64,000 nt of DNA from contig JAEQBH010006863.1 in assembly GCA_016808115.1 (NCBI GenBank), positions 62,001 to 126,000 on the forward strand, read 5' to 3'. The notes below the pieces were generated by a model. It worked only from the letters and a program-made list of their open reading frames with translations. It made no database searches and had not been told where the DNA came from. Made by a program: the position numbers and the translations under genes. The stretch is from Tetrastigma voinierianum. Its lineage: Eukaryota; Streptophyta; Magnoliopsida; Vitales; Vitaceae. Positions 23,582 through 36,050 of this stretch are shown piece after piece; within the stretch, counting starts at the first letter, position 1, and each line of letters starts with the position of its first letter.

Positions 23582-24430
23582 GCCACTTGATAACATTTTG
23601 TAACCCTAACTTTTTGCTAACTTTCAATCCACGTAGCTTTTCATTTGAAGGCGCTTTTCTCTTTCTCTCTCTTCTTTCTCTCATTGGCCGCCAAACACAC
23701 CCTTTAAGGATGACAACTAAGGGGGATGTTGGCTAAGCCTCAAAACCTTTGAAGAGTGAGGTCATAGGGTTGGTTAATGGTGGTCAAGTGTGTTCCTCTG
23801 CTTTTAAATGAAGTGTGTATCGCATTTATGTGTTTCACACTTTCCAAACTGTGGTTTAATGCTATTTAAACGTATTTCCTTTCGGGTCAATACTTGGCAT
23901 GCTTCAGGTCAATAATGGTAGATACACTGACATCCATTAGATGTCATTTACGAGCCACTGAAAGTAGGTTAAATGCTTGGTTTTCTTAACTGCAGAAACA
24001 TTGAATGTTCAGTAAATGCTATGGTTCAACTAGGAATATTTTTAAGGGTTAGTTTTTAAAGCTAAACAAAGATCCTGCCGCAATGATCATGTGTCATTTG
24101 CCCTAATGCGGTGAAATAACCCGAGGACACCTTTATAACCTCATTAAGCCAATTCCAGGACCCAAGCCTTCAAGGTCTCCATTCTACACCCTATATTAAA
24201 CTGCTTCGCTAACCTAGTGACAAATAATACCCATTAATTTTTCAATGCTAATCCAAAAATCCAAAATGAAAATCTCACCATTTCAACCATGATACAAATC
24301 ATTTGTAAGATGAAACCCATCCCGTGTTCGACCCTAGACCGCCATACTACAAGAGCTTGACTACTAGTGAGGAGGAAAATAGGAAACAAATTTTGTTGAT
24401 TCCGATCACCCTACCGTGGCACGAATCAAA

Positions 24431-24450
24431 TGGCGTCATTGCCGGGATGG
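24431..24450 (+). other. Primer-binding site of element B
   Basis: TGGCGTCATTGCCGGGATGG starts 2 bases after the LTR. It matches TGGCGCCGTTGCCGGGGA, the PBS of Athila/Tat elements (complementary to tRNA-Asp), apart from a few changes. Confidence 0.8.
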
Positions 24451-24795
24451 TGCCGCATCACGATGATGAGTCATGAACCTCGTAATTCACATTACAAGTG
24501 TCGTGACCTTTAACCCTTTTGAATTTCGCTTGTTAGAATTTAAAGTTTTTTTACTCGCCAGCCACTCCGGGTCAAGCTTACTTTTTACAAATATTTTATA
24601 TTTTCGCTAATCGATCCGGGCAAGCCTTGTTTGTGTTCTTTGCTTTGTCCCATTTTGTGTTACAAGTGTTTATGCATCACTGGGATAGAGGGATATCAGG
24701 TAGATTGCAAAGAGTTAGTGCACCAATTGAGCAAAGTTGTGAAGCTAGCGCACAAAGGAACACATGGATCCCCCACCAAGAACAAAGAAAGTCAT
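24451..24795 (+). other. Leader of B, upstream of the A insertion
   Basis: This is non-coding leader sequence that resumes at 33438 after element A. I see no conserved feature in it. Confidence 0.5.
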
Positions 24796-25129
24796 CGATG
24801 AGTTTCTAAAAGTCATCTCTTTAGTCCATTTTTCCTGTTTGATTTTTAGTTGCACTTAATATTTAATATACGTAATTATGAAGAAACTCACCAAATTGTC
24901 ATTAGCGTGAAGGAAGCAAGAAAGATGGAAAATGCAAAGAATAAGTGGAATAAAAGTGCAAGAAATCGACAGAGCGCAAAATGACATACAAAAATCAAGT
25001 GAGTCACCGATGCAGATTTAGATCTACACGCCCGGGGCTCAAGTCGTGACCTCAGAAGATCAAGAGTAATCGAGGCATGTCGTGGACAAGGAACACGCAA
25101 GATAGGCACGAAGTGAAGGAGCACCAAAG

Positions 25130-25700
25130 GAATGATAGTCGCGACAATCGAGGGGTCGCGAACATCACTAACCACGCAACCTACGCTAGCTAAGGCGATG
25201 TCAGCGGACAAGAAGACCGATGTCGCTGACATCAAGAACCACCGGTTGCTACAGCAGACTTACCGCCAAGTCGCGGACATCAAGAGGAGATCAACCAAAG
25301 GCTTCAAACTATGAGGCTGAAGTCACTACATCAGGACACCCGCTCAAGGGAACAGATCGTGGAGACTTGCGGTCACTGACATCAAAGTCGCTGGCAAAGA
25401 ACGTAGCCGTAAGGCCGATGTCGCTGACATAAGGTCGGTCGCGACATGTGACCGCCGGCTAAGGAGGAAGTTTCATAAAGTGAGGTCGCGACAGCGATTG
25501 AAGTCGCGACATCAGAATCATCGCGGAAACCCGTGGCGGGAATGAAGTGATGTCGCGACAAGATGGTGATGTCGCGACATCAAGAATGACTAAATAAAGG
25601 CTTATATAGTGTACACCGGTCGCGACGTGGGATCAAGCGCAATTTCAATGAGCGCGCCATTGAAGGAAACTCAAGTCGCGAGACTTGAAGCAAGAACTGG
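25130..25700 (+). repeat. GTCGCGACATC palindrome cluster in A 5' LTR
   Basis: More than ten words built on TCGCGA occur. GATGTCGCGACATC at 25568-25581 is a perfect 14-bp palindrome. Other versions carry one extra base in the core, such as GTCGCTGACATC at about 25221 and 25425. The cluster ends about 60 bases before the TATA box. Confidence 0.85.
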
Positions 25701-25759
25701 GCCCGGCTAATTAACTACAAGAAAGTTACATTTCCTGGGATTAGGCCCACCAGGAACCC

Positions 25760-25767
25760 TATAAATA
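25760..25767 (+). promoter_or_regulatory. TATA box of A 5' LTR
   Basis: TATAAATA in the context GGAACCCTATAAATACAC, conserved in the 3' LTR at 31933-31940. Confidence 0.75.
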
Positions 25768-27230
25768 CACTATCCAGCCTATTCAAGTAGTTGCAGGCCA
25801 CAGCATCTAGAGGTCCGGATTGTCAAAGCTCATTTTTCTTTCTTTTCTTTTATTTTTTTATTTTATTTCGTTGTTTCCATCGCTGTGAGCGCATTATGTT
25901 TTCGCATTTTCATTTTCGTCAGATTTTCTCGACCGGATGTTATCGCTGAATAAGCCGAATGCGCATTCTATTTTTCAAATTACTAATTGAATGTTTGGTT
26001 CGCATAAATTTCGAATTGACAGTTTCCGCCAACTTGCGCTTCTATGATCAGAGAATGCCACTGTAATTTAGTAATGAGGAATCCACTTCATTAATTGAAC
26101 GTTATCGTCGAATTTATCTTTCCTCGTAGTCGTTTCTAACAAGCTTTGTTAATTTCAACTACGAATTTATCGTATTTGGTTTTAATGATTTGGGATTCGA
26201 ATACCGCTTATAAATTAAGAATTGCGCCATTACTCGATTTCATGAAGTCCTTCAAGCAAGGGACACACGTGGAAGACAACTCGGGGTAACGCCTAGTTCT
26301 TTGAAGGTATACTAACCTCGCTATTAGGGATCTGCGCTTTGCAAAGTTCACTTGATAAATCCTCTTCACTAAGTCAAGAATGAGTTGAATGAGTTATCCA
26401 CTTAAACAAGCAAAGAGTTCGCTCAATCTCTGATAGAACCAACCCTGTTAGCTGAGATCTAATCAAGGAAAGGTTGATCTATCCTAATTTCGAGGAGGAG
26501 AAATCTGGAAGTTGTATATCCTTGCTTGACCAATAACTTGGGAGTTAAGGCATACCATAAACGGGTATGAAGTATTGTAAAGAAAATACCCAGATTAAGG
26601 AAGTCCTTGAACAAGTTATCTAATTCCCCTGTATTCGAGAGAATCGTGTCATAAATTAGATAATGAAATGCTGAGTGCGGAGAGATCCAACCGCACCACA
26701 ATTGCCTTGGGATGCATTTTGAAACTTTGAGTTAATCAAGAAATTTATCGATGACCACAGAATTGATAGTTCACTATAATCAAGTGGCTGATGTGTCTTT
26801 GAGGATAACTATTCAAGATTCATTTCTTATTAGAAATTCATTATTCTTTATTCCTTTATCGCCCAATGTTGGTTATTTCGGGTTTATTTCCTTTTTTGTT
26901 TTCATACTTCAAGATCTCTCAATGCTGGACTCCACTATCATTTTATCGTCCAAATAGTATGGAGCTTCGAGTAGTCGTGGTAGTTGATTTAAAATTTCGA
27001 GATCTCTCGTGGGATCGAGCACCGGGACTTAAATCCATTTTACTACTTGTTGACCGTGCACTTGCGTAATACAGCAAATCAAAACAAAGCTTTGAAATGA
27101 CTTATTTTAAGAGATTTCGTTTCTACATATTATAATTTCCACAAGTTTATGGCAAGGTTGTCGAGGATTACCAATAGTCCACGGGTACGCAGCCAGAATT
27201 CTCAGGCGTGTGTTTTGATTATGTCAACAA

Positions 27231-27256
27231 GTTTTACGGCGCTGCTGTCGGATCGA
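27231..27256 (+). other. Primer-binding site of element A (degraded)
   Basis: GTTTTACGGCGCTGCTGTCGG directly follows the LTR. It is a worn form of the TTTTTGGCGCCGTTGCCGGGGA site typical of Athila/Tat elements. Confidence 0.65.
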
Positions 27257-30200
27257 AAAGAATCTAACAAATCAATATTAGATGAAAGAAGGAAATATTA
27301 ATTTGGACATTTAAAGAAAAGAACAAAAATAGTTTTTCAAGCAAAGGGTTCATTTTACATCGACCTTTAACAAACCATATCAAAATGTTTGTCGACTAGG
27401 CTAATCTTATCATCCGAAAGTGTATTTTTTTGATTTCGTGAAGGCCTTTAGTACGCCCATGGTGATAAAGGATCTAATTTTAAGGCCAACCAGAATGTGC
27501 AGAGGCAATTCTCAAGGAGTGTGGATACCATGGAAAATTTATGGAATACATTCATCCACAATAAAGAGTTCAGCAATAAAAACAAACCAGCTAGCCGCAT
27601 GCTACGATTAGCTCGAGCCAAAGATTGATAACTATGGTTCACCGTAATCCAATTGGCCGACACCCACCTAAAAATCCCAATGAACACTTGGGACGATTTC
27701 GAGAATAGCGACCAACTCAATTTAATGGAGTGAAGCCGGTTATCTAAATACGTTATTCCCATTCTCCTCATGAGACATGGCTATAACTGCTTCTAACTCT
27801 TTACCTCAAGAACTCGTTAACACTGGGAGGAGTCGATGAGAGCTTATTTCAACAAATTTTTATCCCATCCCTTCAATAACAAGGAAAAGAAATCATTAAT
27901 TCCAAACTTGAAGGAGATGGGGATAGGCATATTGCTTGGAGGGATTTTGCTGAATACAACATAAGGTCATCTGGATCTTCAGAGAGAAATGACAGAGCTG
28001 AAGGGAACAAAATGAATGTGATGGACAAACTGTCAGCCATAGAGGCCAAGCTGGATGAATTGATTTATTTGATGAATACAGGAAGCCCATCAAGGCTAAC
28101 AACGAAGGCATTTGTGGAAAGAATGAAGAGTGGATGTAAGAAGAAACTCCTAAGCGTAGTCAAGACACCGAGATTATATACTGAAACAAAAAGGGGAGTT
28201 CCTCACACTTTTCCTACCTTTTTATTTTAATTGCATTTGAAAGGAAATAATTGATTAGATATTAAATTTAAAGTAAGATTGCAGCTGGGGGGAATTTATT
28301 TATCTTATGCGGAAGGTTTAACTATTAAACAGAGGGAAGTGTCTAATTCCTGTACGATAAAAATAAATTGAACTCGTAGTTGTTTTCAGAGACAGATAAC
28401 CCAGAAATGTTGTTAATCGTTTGTCTCGCTATTTTGGGATATAACACTAGTTTAGGGAGGATAACCAGAATGGTGGGGTAAGTGAAGAATAAGAAAGGGA
28501 AAAAGAAAAACCAAATGAATGAAAACTTACTATCACCCCCAAATAAAGAACATTCCATGTCGTGATTCCATTTTCATGTCACAACATAAAAATCAAGTCA
28601 TGACATCCATAAATAATCCCATCGAAGTTAATGACCCAATAATGAATATAATTGCTTTTTATGGGATGATTCCTTACCTTGAACCCAAAGGTCAATCTTC
28701 ACTTAACCCGCATCAAATTACAAGTCACCCAAACTTGTCAAATTGAAGAAATAAATTGTCATGAATGCGTAAACATAAATTTACATCTCTCGATCTAACC
28801 AAATAAGAGAATATTTTCGCTTCAAGAAGAATAATTAGAAGAGAATAAAGACTTGGAAGGGAAACGATCCAATTTCCCCATCGTTAAAAGCCAAAAAATC
28901 CTGAGTGAAAACGTGGGCAAGAGCATGAAACGAGGAGTCTCATTTAATACTTCCCTAGGAAATTGAAGTGAGTAATAAACATTCCCATTCTTCCTTAAGG
29001 GACGCAATGCACTATAAAAGGAGGGAAGAACAAAGGAAAGGACTCAAGCAATAAGAATGGAGGGAAGGGAAGACCGAACAAAAGAAGCTGGCCCGAGGGA
29101 TGAAAACACCGCTTTTATGGAATGAGAGTCGAAAACAAACCAGCCTCACAGGTGTTCCATAAAACGTGGTTTCAGCCAGAGAACGGTTGATGGAAGGGGA
29201 ATATGGATTAGTTAGAATCCATCGATCAAGAAGCTCAAAAGAAAGAAGCAGTCCCCCCAATTTGTTGCACAACCTTAGTAACGGCCGAATCACTCATTAG
29301 GAGCTCAGAGGTCTGGAGAACCAAATTTTGAAGCGGGGGATGCAAACTTCTGGAGAAAAGATAGGATTTTAGAATAGGATGAACTTAGTGAAAAATGTTT
29401 GTAATAGAAATAGTTCGGATCATATTGAAGTCCTTTGGATATTTGAATATAACTTCTGTTGATTTACAAATTGGTTGATCATGATGTGTGGATTTGTGTT
29501 TCTGTGCTATTTCATTTTCTGAATCAAAATAACATTTAATTGCTCAATTTTTCGAAAAGAATGGGAGAATATGAATAACGAAATCGAACTAAGAGTATGT
29601 ACTGTTTTGTTCAAGGTTCAGTTTGGGTTGAAAAATCGAGAAATTGGTCTATTCTGATATAACAAAGTACTTGGGTAAACTAATGTAATTATACAGTGAA
29701 TAAGCACAAGTCTAGAAGAAAATAATACACCGCGATCGACAACACCTTCGAAACTTTAAATGAAGTTAGGAAAATTTTCTGGGAATTCAGAATTTATAAT
29801 CCACAGTCCTAGAACTGGTTCGAATATCGATTTAGCGAAACCTCAATACTTGAAAACAACCGACAAAAAATGATACAGCCATTCTCGACGCCTTGAGCCA
29901 TTCTAGCTATCCTTATTAATATGTCAGACAAAGATACACCTTAGTTCCATGAATTGAGCTAAACTGACTGATTTTTCAAAAGTAAACCAATGGAAACCCC
30001 AACCCATCCATAAAATTCAATCCTTCAGTAAAGAACCAATGATTACCCAGGAATTCAAGAAGGAAGAAGGAAATGAAGTTTGGGGGAGTTTATATATTTT
30101 TGAAGAACTCAAAAAGGGAATGAAAAGAAAAAGGCAAAAAGCAGAAAATAAAAACAGAAAAGAAGGCTTCTAGGGATAAGTTTTATCTTGTGGCCTAACT

Positions 30201-30939
30201 CTCTTGAACAATTAAGTTCTGAGGGGTGTTTCAACACCTAGTACCCTAATGCCATTTGGTATGGAGCTACAACCCAAAGTTCGCTAAGGGTGTTAGAAAG
30301 CCTAAAAAGTTAAAAAACATAGCACTATCCCCCGAATGGTAGCAACCAAGAGAATTCCCCAATGAAATTACAAGTATGAAATAGGGGCATACAAGTCAAT
30401 TGGAAGAATCAGCAGATAACCCCAAACATGAAGTCTGGGAGTTTATTAGAGAAGCTATAAGAAGTAAAGGTAGAAGAGAAGAGAAAATGATCGTGGTATT
30501 TTAACCCAAAAAAAAAAAAATTTCTTCATCCTACCATCGCCTGCCTAACATTACAAGCCCCAGTAAAAGACTGGGTTTGATTTTAAGGTCGGGATCACCT
30601 ACATTAAATGAGATCAATATGAAAACCAGCATATGGGACTTTAATAAACGCTTTGGAGAAAACCTCCAGAGATTGATCAATCTAATACAAAGTTGGAGAA
30701 GGATTGGCTGACCCGCACACACACACCGAATAAGGTCAATAATGAATCGCTTACATACATAGTTTATCAAGAGATTTCGGATAGAAGCATACCATGCTTC
30801 GCCTTTGTAGCGTAAGCCGAAATTTGCAATAACAAATCTTATATTCGATAATTCAGCTTTAGAAATACAGCCAATTAAAACTCGCAAAACAAAATAAAAT
30901 GTCCTTTTTGCTTTGAGGACAAACAAATCTTTTTCTTTC
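27257..30939 (+). other. Non-coding interior of element A
   Basis: I find no gag, protease, RT or integrase motif on either strand. The only noteworthy frame is 28012-28230, which starts MNVMDKLSAIEAKLDELIYL and looks like a short coiled coil, possibly a scrap of gag. Other open frames, including a 139-codon one on the minus strand at 30531-30950, have no recognisable composition or motif. A poly(A) run of 13 is near 30509. Confidence 0.6.
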
Positions 30940-30975
30940 ATTGAGGACAAGAAAACTTCTAAGCCTGGGGGAGTT
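30940..30975 (+). promoter_or_regulatory. Polypurine tract and preamble of element A
   Basis: CATTGAGGACAAGAAAACTTC is followed by TAAGCCTGGGGGAGTT and then the LTR start TGATGAGC. The arrangement is the same as at the 3' end of element D. Confidence 0.8.
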
Positions 30976-31289
30976 TGATGAGCTTAAAAGTCATCTCTTT
31001 AGTCCATTTTTCCGTTTGATTTTTGAAGCAAAATTTTAATATTTAATATACGTAATTACAATAGTCCCACCAAATTGTCATTAGCGTGACAAGCAAGAAA
31101 GATGGAAAACGCAAAGAATAAGTGGAATAAAAGTGCGTGAATTGACGTAGCAAAATGACAAAAATCAAGGAGTCACCGATGCGCATTTTAGATCTACACG
31201 CCCGGGCTCGTCGACCGTGAAGATCAAGAGTAATCGGAGGCATGTCACGTAGCGGTTCACGCATAGCAAATGGGGTTAAGGAGCAGAAT

Positions 31290-31875
31290 AAAGGAACGAT
31301 GTCGCGACGCGGTAAATCGAGGTCGCGACATCATCACTAACCATCGCAACCTACAGCCAGGAAGGTGATGTCGCTGATTAAGAAGACTCCGATGTCGCGA
31401 CATCAAGAACCACCGTCGTTACGTGCGTGAGACTTAACGTCGTCGACATCAAGAGGAGATCAACTAAAGGCTTCAAACTACGAGGTTGAAGTCAATGACA
31501 TCGTGGGGACACCCGCTCAAGGGAACAGACCGCGGAGACTGCGAAGTCACGACATCAAAAGTCGCTAAGTGGAAGATCGCAAGCCGGGCGGCCGACAAGC
31601 CAGCGACATAAGGTCGGCGTCGCGACATAGGACTCCGCCACCAAGGAGGAAATTTCATGAGGTCGCTGATTAGCGATCAGTCGCGACATCGTGAAATCAT
31701 CGCGGGAAACCTCGTAGGGAATGGCGATGTCGCGACAAGATGGTGATGTCGCCGACATCAAGAATGACTAAATAAAGGCTATAAAGGTACACCTAAGTCG
31801 CGACGTGGGATCGAAGTCGCGACCAATGATGTCACGCCGACAAGGAAACCGTCGCGACTGGGCAAGAATCAGCCC
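31290..31875 (+). repeat. GTCGCGACATC palindrome cluster in A 3' LTR
   Basis: This is the same word family as in the 5' LTR, for example GATGTCGCGACATC at 31391-31404. One-base core variants occur, such as GTCGCCGACATC at about 31749 and GTCGTCGACATC at about 31440. It precedes the TATA box at 31933-31940. Confidence 0.85.
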
Positions 31876-31932
31876 GCTACCAAGTCCACAGCCAGGTTAC
31901 ATTGGGATTAGGGGCCCAAATTGAGGGAACCC

Positions 31933-31940
31933 TATAAATA
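31933..31940 (+). promoter_or_regulatory. TATA box of A 3' LTR
   Basis: TATAAATA in GGAACCCTATAAATACAC, identical to the 5' LTR. Confidence 0.75.
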
Positions 31941-33499
31941 CACAACTTATCCGCCATTCAAGAAATTCGCGCCTACAGACGCAGAGGTCCGATTGCCGAA
32001 AGCTCATTTTTCTTTCTTTTTCTTTATTTTTTTTTTATTTATTTTGCTGTTTCCATCAAGCAGAAAGGAAGATTATGTTTTCAGATTTTCATTTTCGCTG
32101 TGATTTTCCGAATCGATGTTATCGCTTTAGCCGGTCGAATGCGTATTTCTATTTCTTTTCAAATTATTTCACCGGAATGTCTGTCTCGTACAAATTTCTC
32201 GAATTCGATTGTTTCCCGTCCTGCGCTTTTCTTATGATCGTGAGGAATGTCGCGATCGTAATTTATAATTGAGGAATCCAAATTCTTCCATTAATTGAAC
32301 GCTATCGCCGAATTTATTCCTTCCGTAGTCGCTCTAACGCTTTGTTAATTTCGCCACGAATTTATTTCGCATTTGGTTTTAATGATTTGATCCGACACCA
32401 GCTTTCTTATACCCGTTAAGAATTGCACATTACCTCGACATTTCAAGGAAGTCCTCGCGTGGACACAGGAAGACAACTCGGGGTAATGCCTAGTTCTTTG
32501 AAGGTATACTAACCTGCTATTAGGATCCTTTCGGCGCTTGCAGTTCACTTGATAAATCCTCTTCACTTGAAGTCAAGAATGAGCTGAATGAGTTATCCAC
32601 TTTAAACAAGCAAAGAGTTCGCCAATTTATTAGTGAGTCCAATCCCGTGTTAGCCGAGATTCAATCAAGGAAAGGTTGATCTATCCCACTTCGAGGAGGA
32701 GGAAATCGAAGTCAGACATCCTTGCTTGACCAATAACTTGGGAGTTAAGGTTTACAAATTCATAAAATGGGTATGAAGTATTGTAAAAGAAAATACCCGT
32801 GATTAAGGAAGTCCTTAAATGTAGTTATCTAATTTCGTATTCGAGAGAATCAGTCATAAATTAGATAATGAAATGCGGAGTGTGGAGAGATCCAAACGCA
32901 CTACACCGTCTTCGACGTATTTTTTGAAATCCTGAAGTTAATCAAGAAATTCTATCGATTTAACTACGAATTGATAGTTCACTATAACTGCTTATTGATG
33001 TGTCTGAGGATAACTATTCAAAAGATTCATTTCTTTATTAGAAATTCATTATTCTTTTTATTCTTTATCGCCCAGCCGTTGGTTATTTCGCTTATTTCCT
33101 TTGTTTTTCAATTCTTCCAAAGATCTCGAACGCTGACTCCACTATCATTTTATCGCCCAAATAGTATGGAGCTCGAAAGAATGTGTGCTGATTTAAAATT
33201 CTTGAGATCTCTCGGTGGATCGAGGATCCGACTTAAATCCATTTTACTACTTGTCGAATTGCACTCGCAAAATAGCAAATCAAACAAAGCTTTGAAAATG
33301 ACTTATTTTAAGAGATTTCGCTCTACATATTATAATTTCCACAAGTTTATGGCAAGGTTGCCGAGATTAATTATCAAATTCATGGGTAACAAAGGTTGTA
33401 AATTTTGGTATGCGTTTTGATTATGTCAACAAGCCATCAAGGTGTCTAGTTGAATCCAACAAAGATACAGGTCAACGTAGGGACCACATACCCCCTAGT

Positions 33500-35624
33500 G
33501 GTGAGTGCACCTTTCCTCGTATCATACCACCCACGATGACGGGCAAGGAGACCCTATCCGGTGCCCCCGCTTCCCACATTTCATGAAATGGAGAATGAGA
33601 ATCTTATACTCATATCCTAGAGTTCGGTAGGTACTTATAACTTTTAAGGAAGGAGTGTCTCGATATGGATTTGCTTTTAAGCTAAAAGCATTCCCATTGA
33701 CACCGAAAAGACAAGGCCAAAATTTGGCTCAATTCCATCGAGGCCAAGAACAATTAGAATTTGGCCGAACTTCAAACCGAAGCTAAGAAATTCTTCAAAG
33801 ACAACTAAGACCAACAGTTTGAAGAGGCAGATCTACACTTACTCTGCCTATGATAATGAGAAGTTTTATCAGTGCTAGGAGAGGTTCATGGAGACCATCA
33901 ATTCATGCCCACACCATGGTTTTGATACATGGATGCTAGTGAATCATTTTTATGATGGTATGTCTCCTGCCATGAAGCAATTGGGTTAGAAAACCATGTG
34001 TGGAGGTGACTTTTTTGCAAAAACCCGCATTTAAGCCATGGACTTTCAATTATGTGGTCGAAACTTCCAAGGTACGGATGAACCTGACCAAGGGTGCTTC
34101 GAAAGAATGAAGCCTTCGACCCACTCCGCGGAGGCATTTATGCACTTTCCGAAGATATGGATGAAAGCAAAGATATCAAATCTTAGCCAGGAAGCGGAAG
34201 AGCTAGAAGGAAAGGCTACGAAAGCAAAAAGACCAGTAATCCCGCACAGCCAAATCCATGCATCAATTACCAATCCACCGCCACCCGTAAGCACCGGCCC
34301 AATTGCTCCTCGAGAGATTTGATGTCAGCATGCCAATGTTAGGCCAATACAAGCCACAACCCAATGCCCCATAAGGAACAATACATATAATCCCAATCGA
34401 GAAACCACCCTAATCTCTCTCGAAACCAACCGCATATGTGCTCTCCGGTGCCAAACGCTTGTTCACCTCAACCATAGCCATCCTCATCCCCGTTGAACAA
34501 GCTATTTTAAATTCGAAAGCAAGGTGGTAGGAAATTCTGCGGAAGAGCAAAAGGGAATCTAATGCATACCTGCTCAAAGAATAGATACTGTGGAAAGCAC
34601 CTCGAACAAGAGAATAGGATGGCTTGAAAGCAACCTTAATCGAAGATTGATAACCTACGCATTCATCACCAAGATTAATTTATCGGGAGGTACGGTGAGG
34701 AAAGGAAGATTCCCTTCCCAAACACCGCCAAATCCAAAGGGAGTCCATGAACAGTTCTTCCAGCAACTCATGATGATGAAGTAAAGGCTATCATCACTTG
34801 AGGTCAGAGCAACCAAGGCCATGACTCGAAGAAACAAAGAAAGGAAAAGGAAGTCGGAGCCCGAGAGAATAATAATCGTATATATCTAATGAAGAAGAAC
34901 ATGCCCCTCCATTTCCTCAAGCACTTGGGAGGCAAGAAAATCACAAACCAAGCCGAATTCGAGGTGCTATGTGTTTAAGGTAACATCCCACCGCTTTGAC
35001 ATGATTAAGTTGTGTCCCAACATATGCAAAATTCCCGAAAGACCTATGCACAGTCAAGAGAGGGTCAAGTATCAAAAGAAAGCCTTCCTAACGTAACGTC
35101 AATGCCATCATCCTCGCAGCAAGACCCTGAAATACAAGTGATCCGTGATCCCCACAATATCGCCTCAACATCATGGACTTACAGACAAAGTTAATCATAG
35201 ACTGGGCTAGTAAAACCTACCGCTATCTTATATAAGCAAATGGGTTTAGTGAGCTTGCCTACCAACATCACTCTTCATTAGCCGATCGGGATTGCAAAAA
35301 TTCCTAAGGGAATAAGAGACGTTGGTTAAGGTGGACAAATTCACCACCAAAGGACTTGTAGTGCTTGATATCGAACCGATCGCAAGTGGGCTTAACCATG
35401 TGCCAATTATCCTGGGAAGGCCATTTTTGGCCACTTCCAATGCGATAATCAATTGCTGGAATGGAGTCATGCAGCTCACATTTGGCAACATGACACTGGA
35501 GCTCAACATTTTTCACCTGAGCAACAAGCACAAGCCAGAAAAGGGTGAGGGGCAGGAATTTGATGAAGTCTGCTCAATTGGTCCAAGTGCAGGGAAACCA
35601 AATGCCCACAAACTGCAAGCATAA
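33500..35624 (+). pseudogene. B gag-pro (Athila type), multiply broken
   Basis: The N-terminal Gag domain is recognisable at 33656-33970: FKLKAFP (the FSLKDKAK-type start of the retrotrans_gag fold) and, after stops, CPHHGFDTWMLVNHFYDG at 33906-33959. A Gag tail at about 34570-34770 contains GRFPSQTPPNPKGVHEQ. Next comes a block like AKFPKDLCTVKR (about 35025-35070) that precedes protease in Athila. The protease C-terminal part is open at 35322-35624, with VKVDKFTTKGLVVLDIEP and IILGRPFLATSNAIINCW. The D-[ST]-G catalytic segment near 35250 is frameshifted. In an intact element Gag forms the particle and protease matures it. The copy is non-functional. Confidence 0.88.
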
Positions 35625-36050
35625 TTGGTGAAGGAAAGTGAAGCAGTTGATGGAGAATCGTTACATCAAGCCACTCTCGCTAACTAATGCTTCAAGACTA
35701 CCAAACCAAGAGGTTCCTCCACCAAAAAGGAGTTTGCACACGTCATTATCACCGCTGTATAAGAGCTCCCACTCCAACATTAACTCCAGGTCTATTCCGT
35801 CGGTTTGTTCATCGGTAATCAAACCAGCTCACCTTTCGATTTTAAACAATTTATTAATCCTTCTGCCATGTTGTTTATAAACTCATTCATTTATCAAACC
35901 TGAATTTTTAAAATTTTACTTAATCTTATTTTATTTCTTTATTCTATGTTAGCTCTGATTCATATTCTATTTTTATCTATTTAATCCAAAGGTCATACCT
36001 TCAACTAGTTTTTCATATTGAATGAGGTAGGCATGAATTTCAAGAATAAT
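35625..36050 (+). other. Short spacer where pol should be in B
   Basis: There are 426 bases of AT-rich sequence with no RT, RNase H or integrase motif. An autonomous element would need more than 3 kb here. Confidence 0.7.

Larger units (their letters stand above)
22876..24428 (+). mobile_element. B 5' LTR
   Basis: It is paired with 39439-40943 over its full length. Shared stretches are GTCCTATTTAAGATAGG, the TATATAA region and GTAACCCTAACTTTTTGC, and the end CACGAATCA parallels AAGAAATCA. The differences are dominated by short indels in the CG-containing palindrome zone. Confidence 0.9.
24796..27230 (+). mobile_element. A 5' LTR
   Basis: It begins CGATGAG (TGATGAG in the 3' copy) and ends GATTATGTCAACAA. 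Blocks such as AAAAGTCATCTCTTTAGTCC and TTCGAGGAGGA are shared in order with 30976-33432. The two copies differ by very many one- to three-base indels. Confidence 0.9.
24796..33432 (+). mobile_element. Element A: LARD-like non-autonomous LTR element
   Basis: LTRs of about 2.4 kb lie at 24796-27230 and 30976-33432, with a 3.7 kb internal region without any recognisable gag or pol domain. A PBS-like site is at 27231 and a purine tract at 30961-30975. The TSD GTCAT (24791-24795) / GCCAT (33433-33437) has one transition. Long LTRs and a long non-coding interior fit LARDs. The preamble TTGAGGACAAG, the GGGGGAGT tract and the TGATGAG start resemble element D, so a D/E-type lineage probably supplied its enzymes. 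Confidence 0.85.
30976..33432 (+). mobile_element. A 3' LTR
   Basis: It is paired with 24796-27230 and ends GATTATGTCAACAA, followed by GCCAT and B leader sequence. A 149-codon open frame at 32971-33420 is not preserved in the 5' LTR copy and is treated as chance. Confidence 0.9.

Noticed and set aside
30531..30950. 139-codon open frame on the minus strand in A
   Set aside because: No motif, no relation to gag or pol, and antisense to the element. Treated as chance in AT-rich DNA.
32971..33420. 149-codon open frame on the plus strand
   Set aside because: It lies in the A 3' LTR. The matching part of the 5' LTR (26750-27200) is broken and no domain is recognisable.
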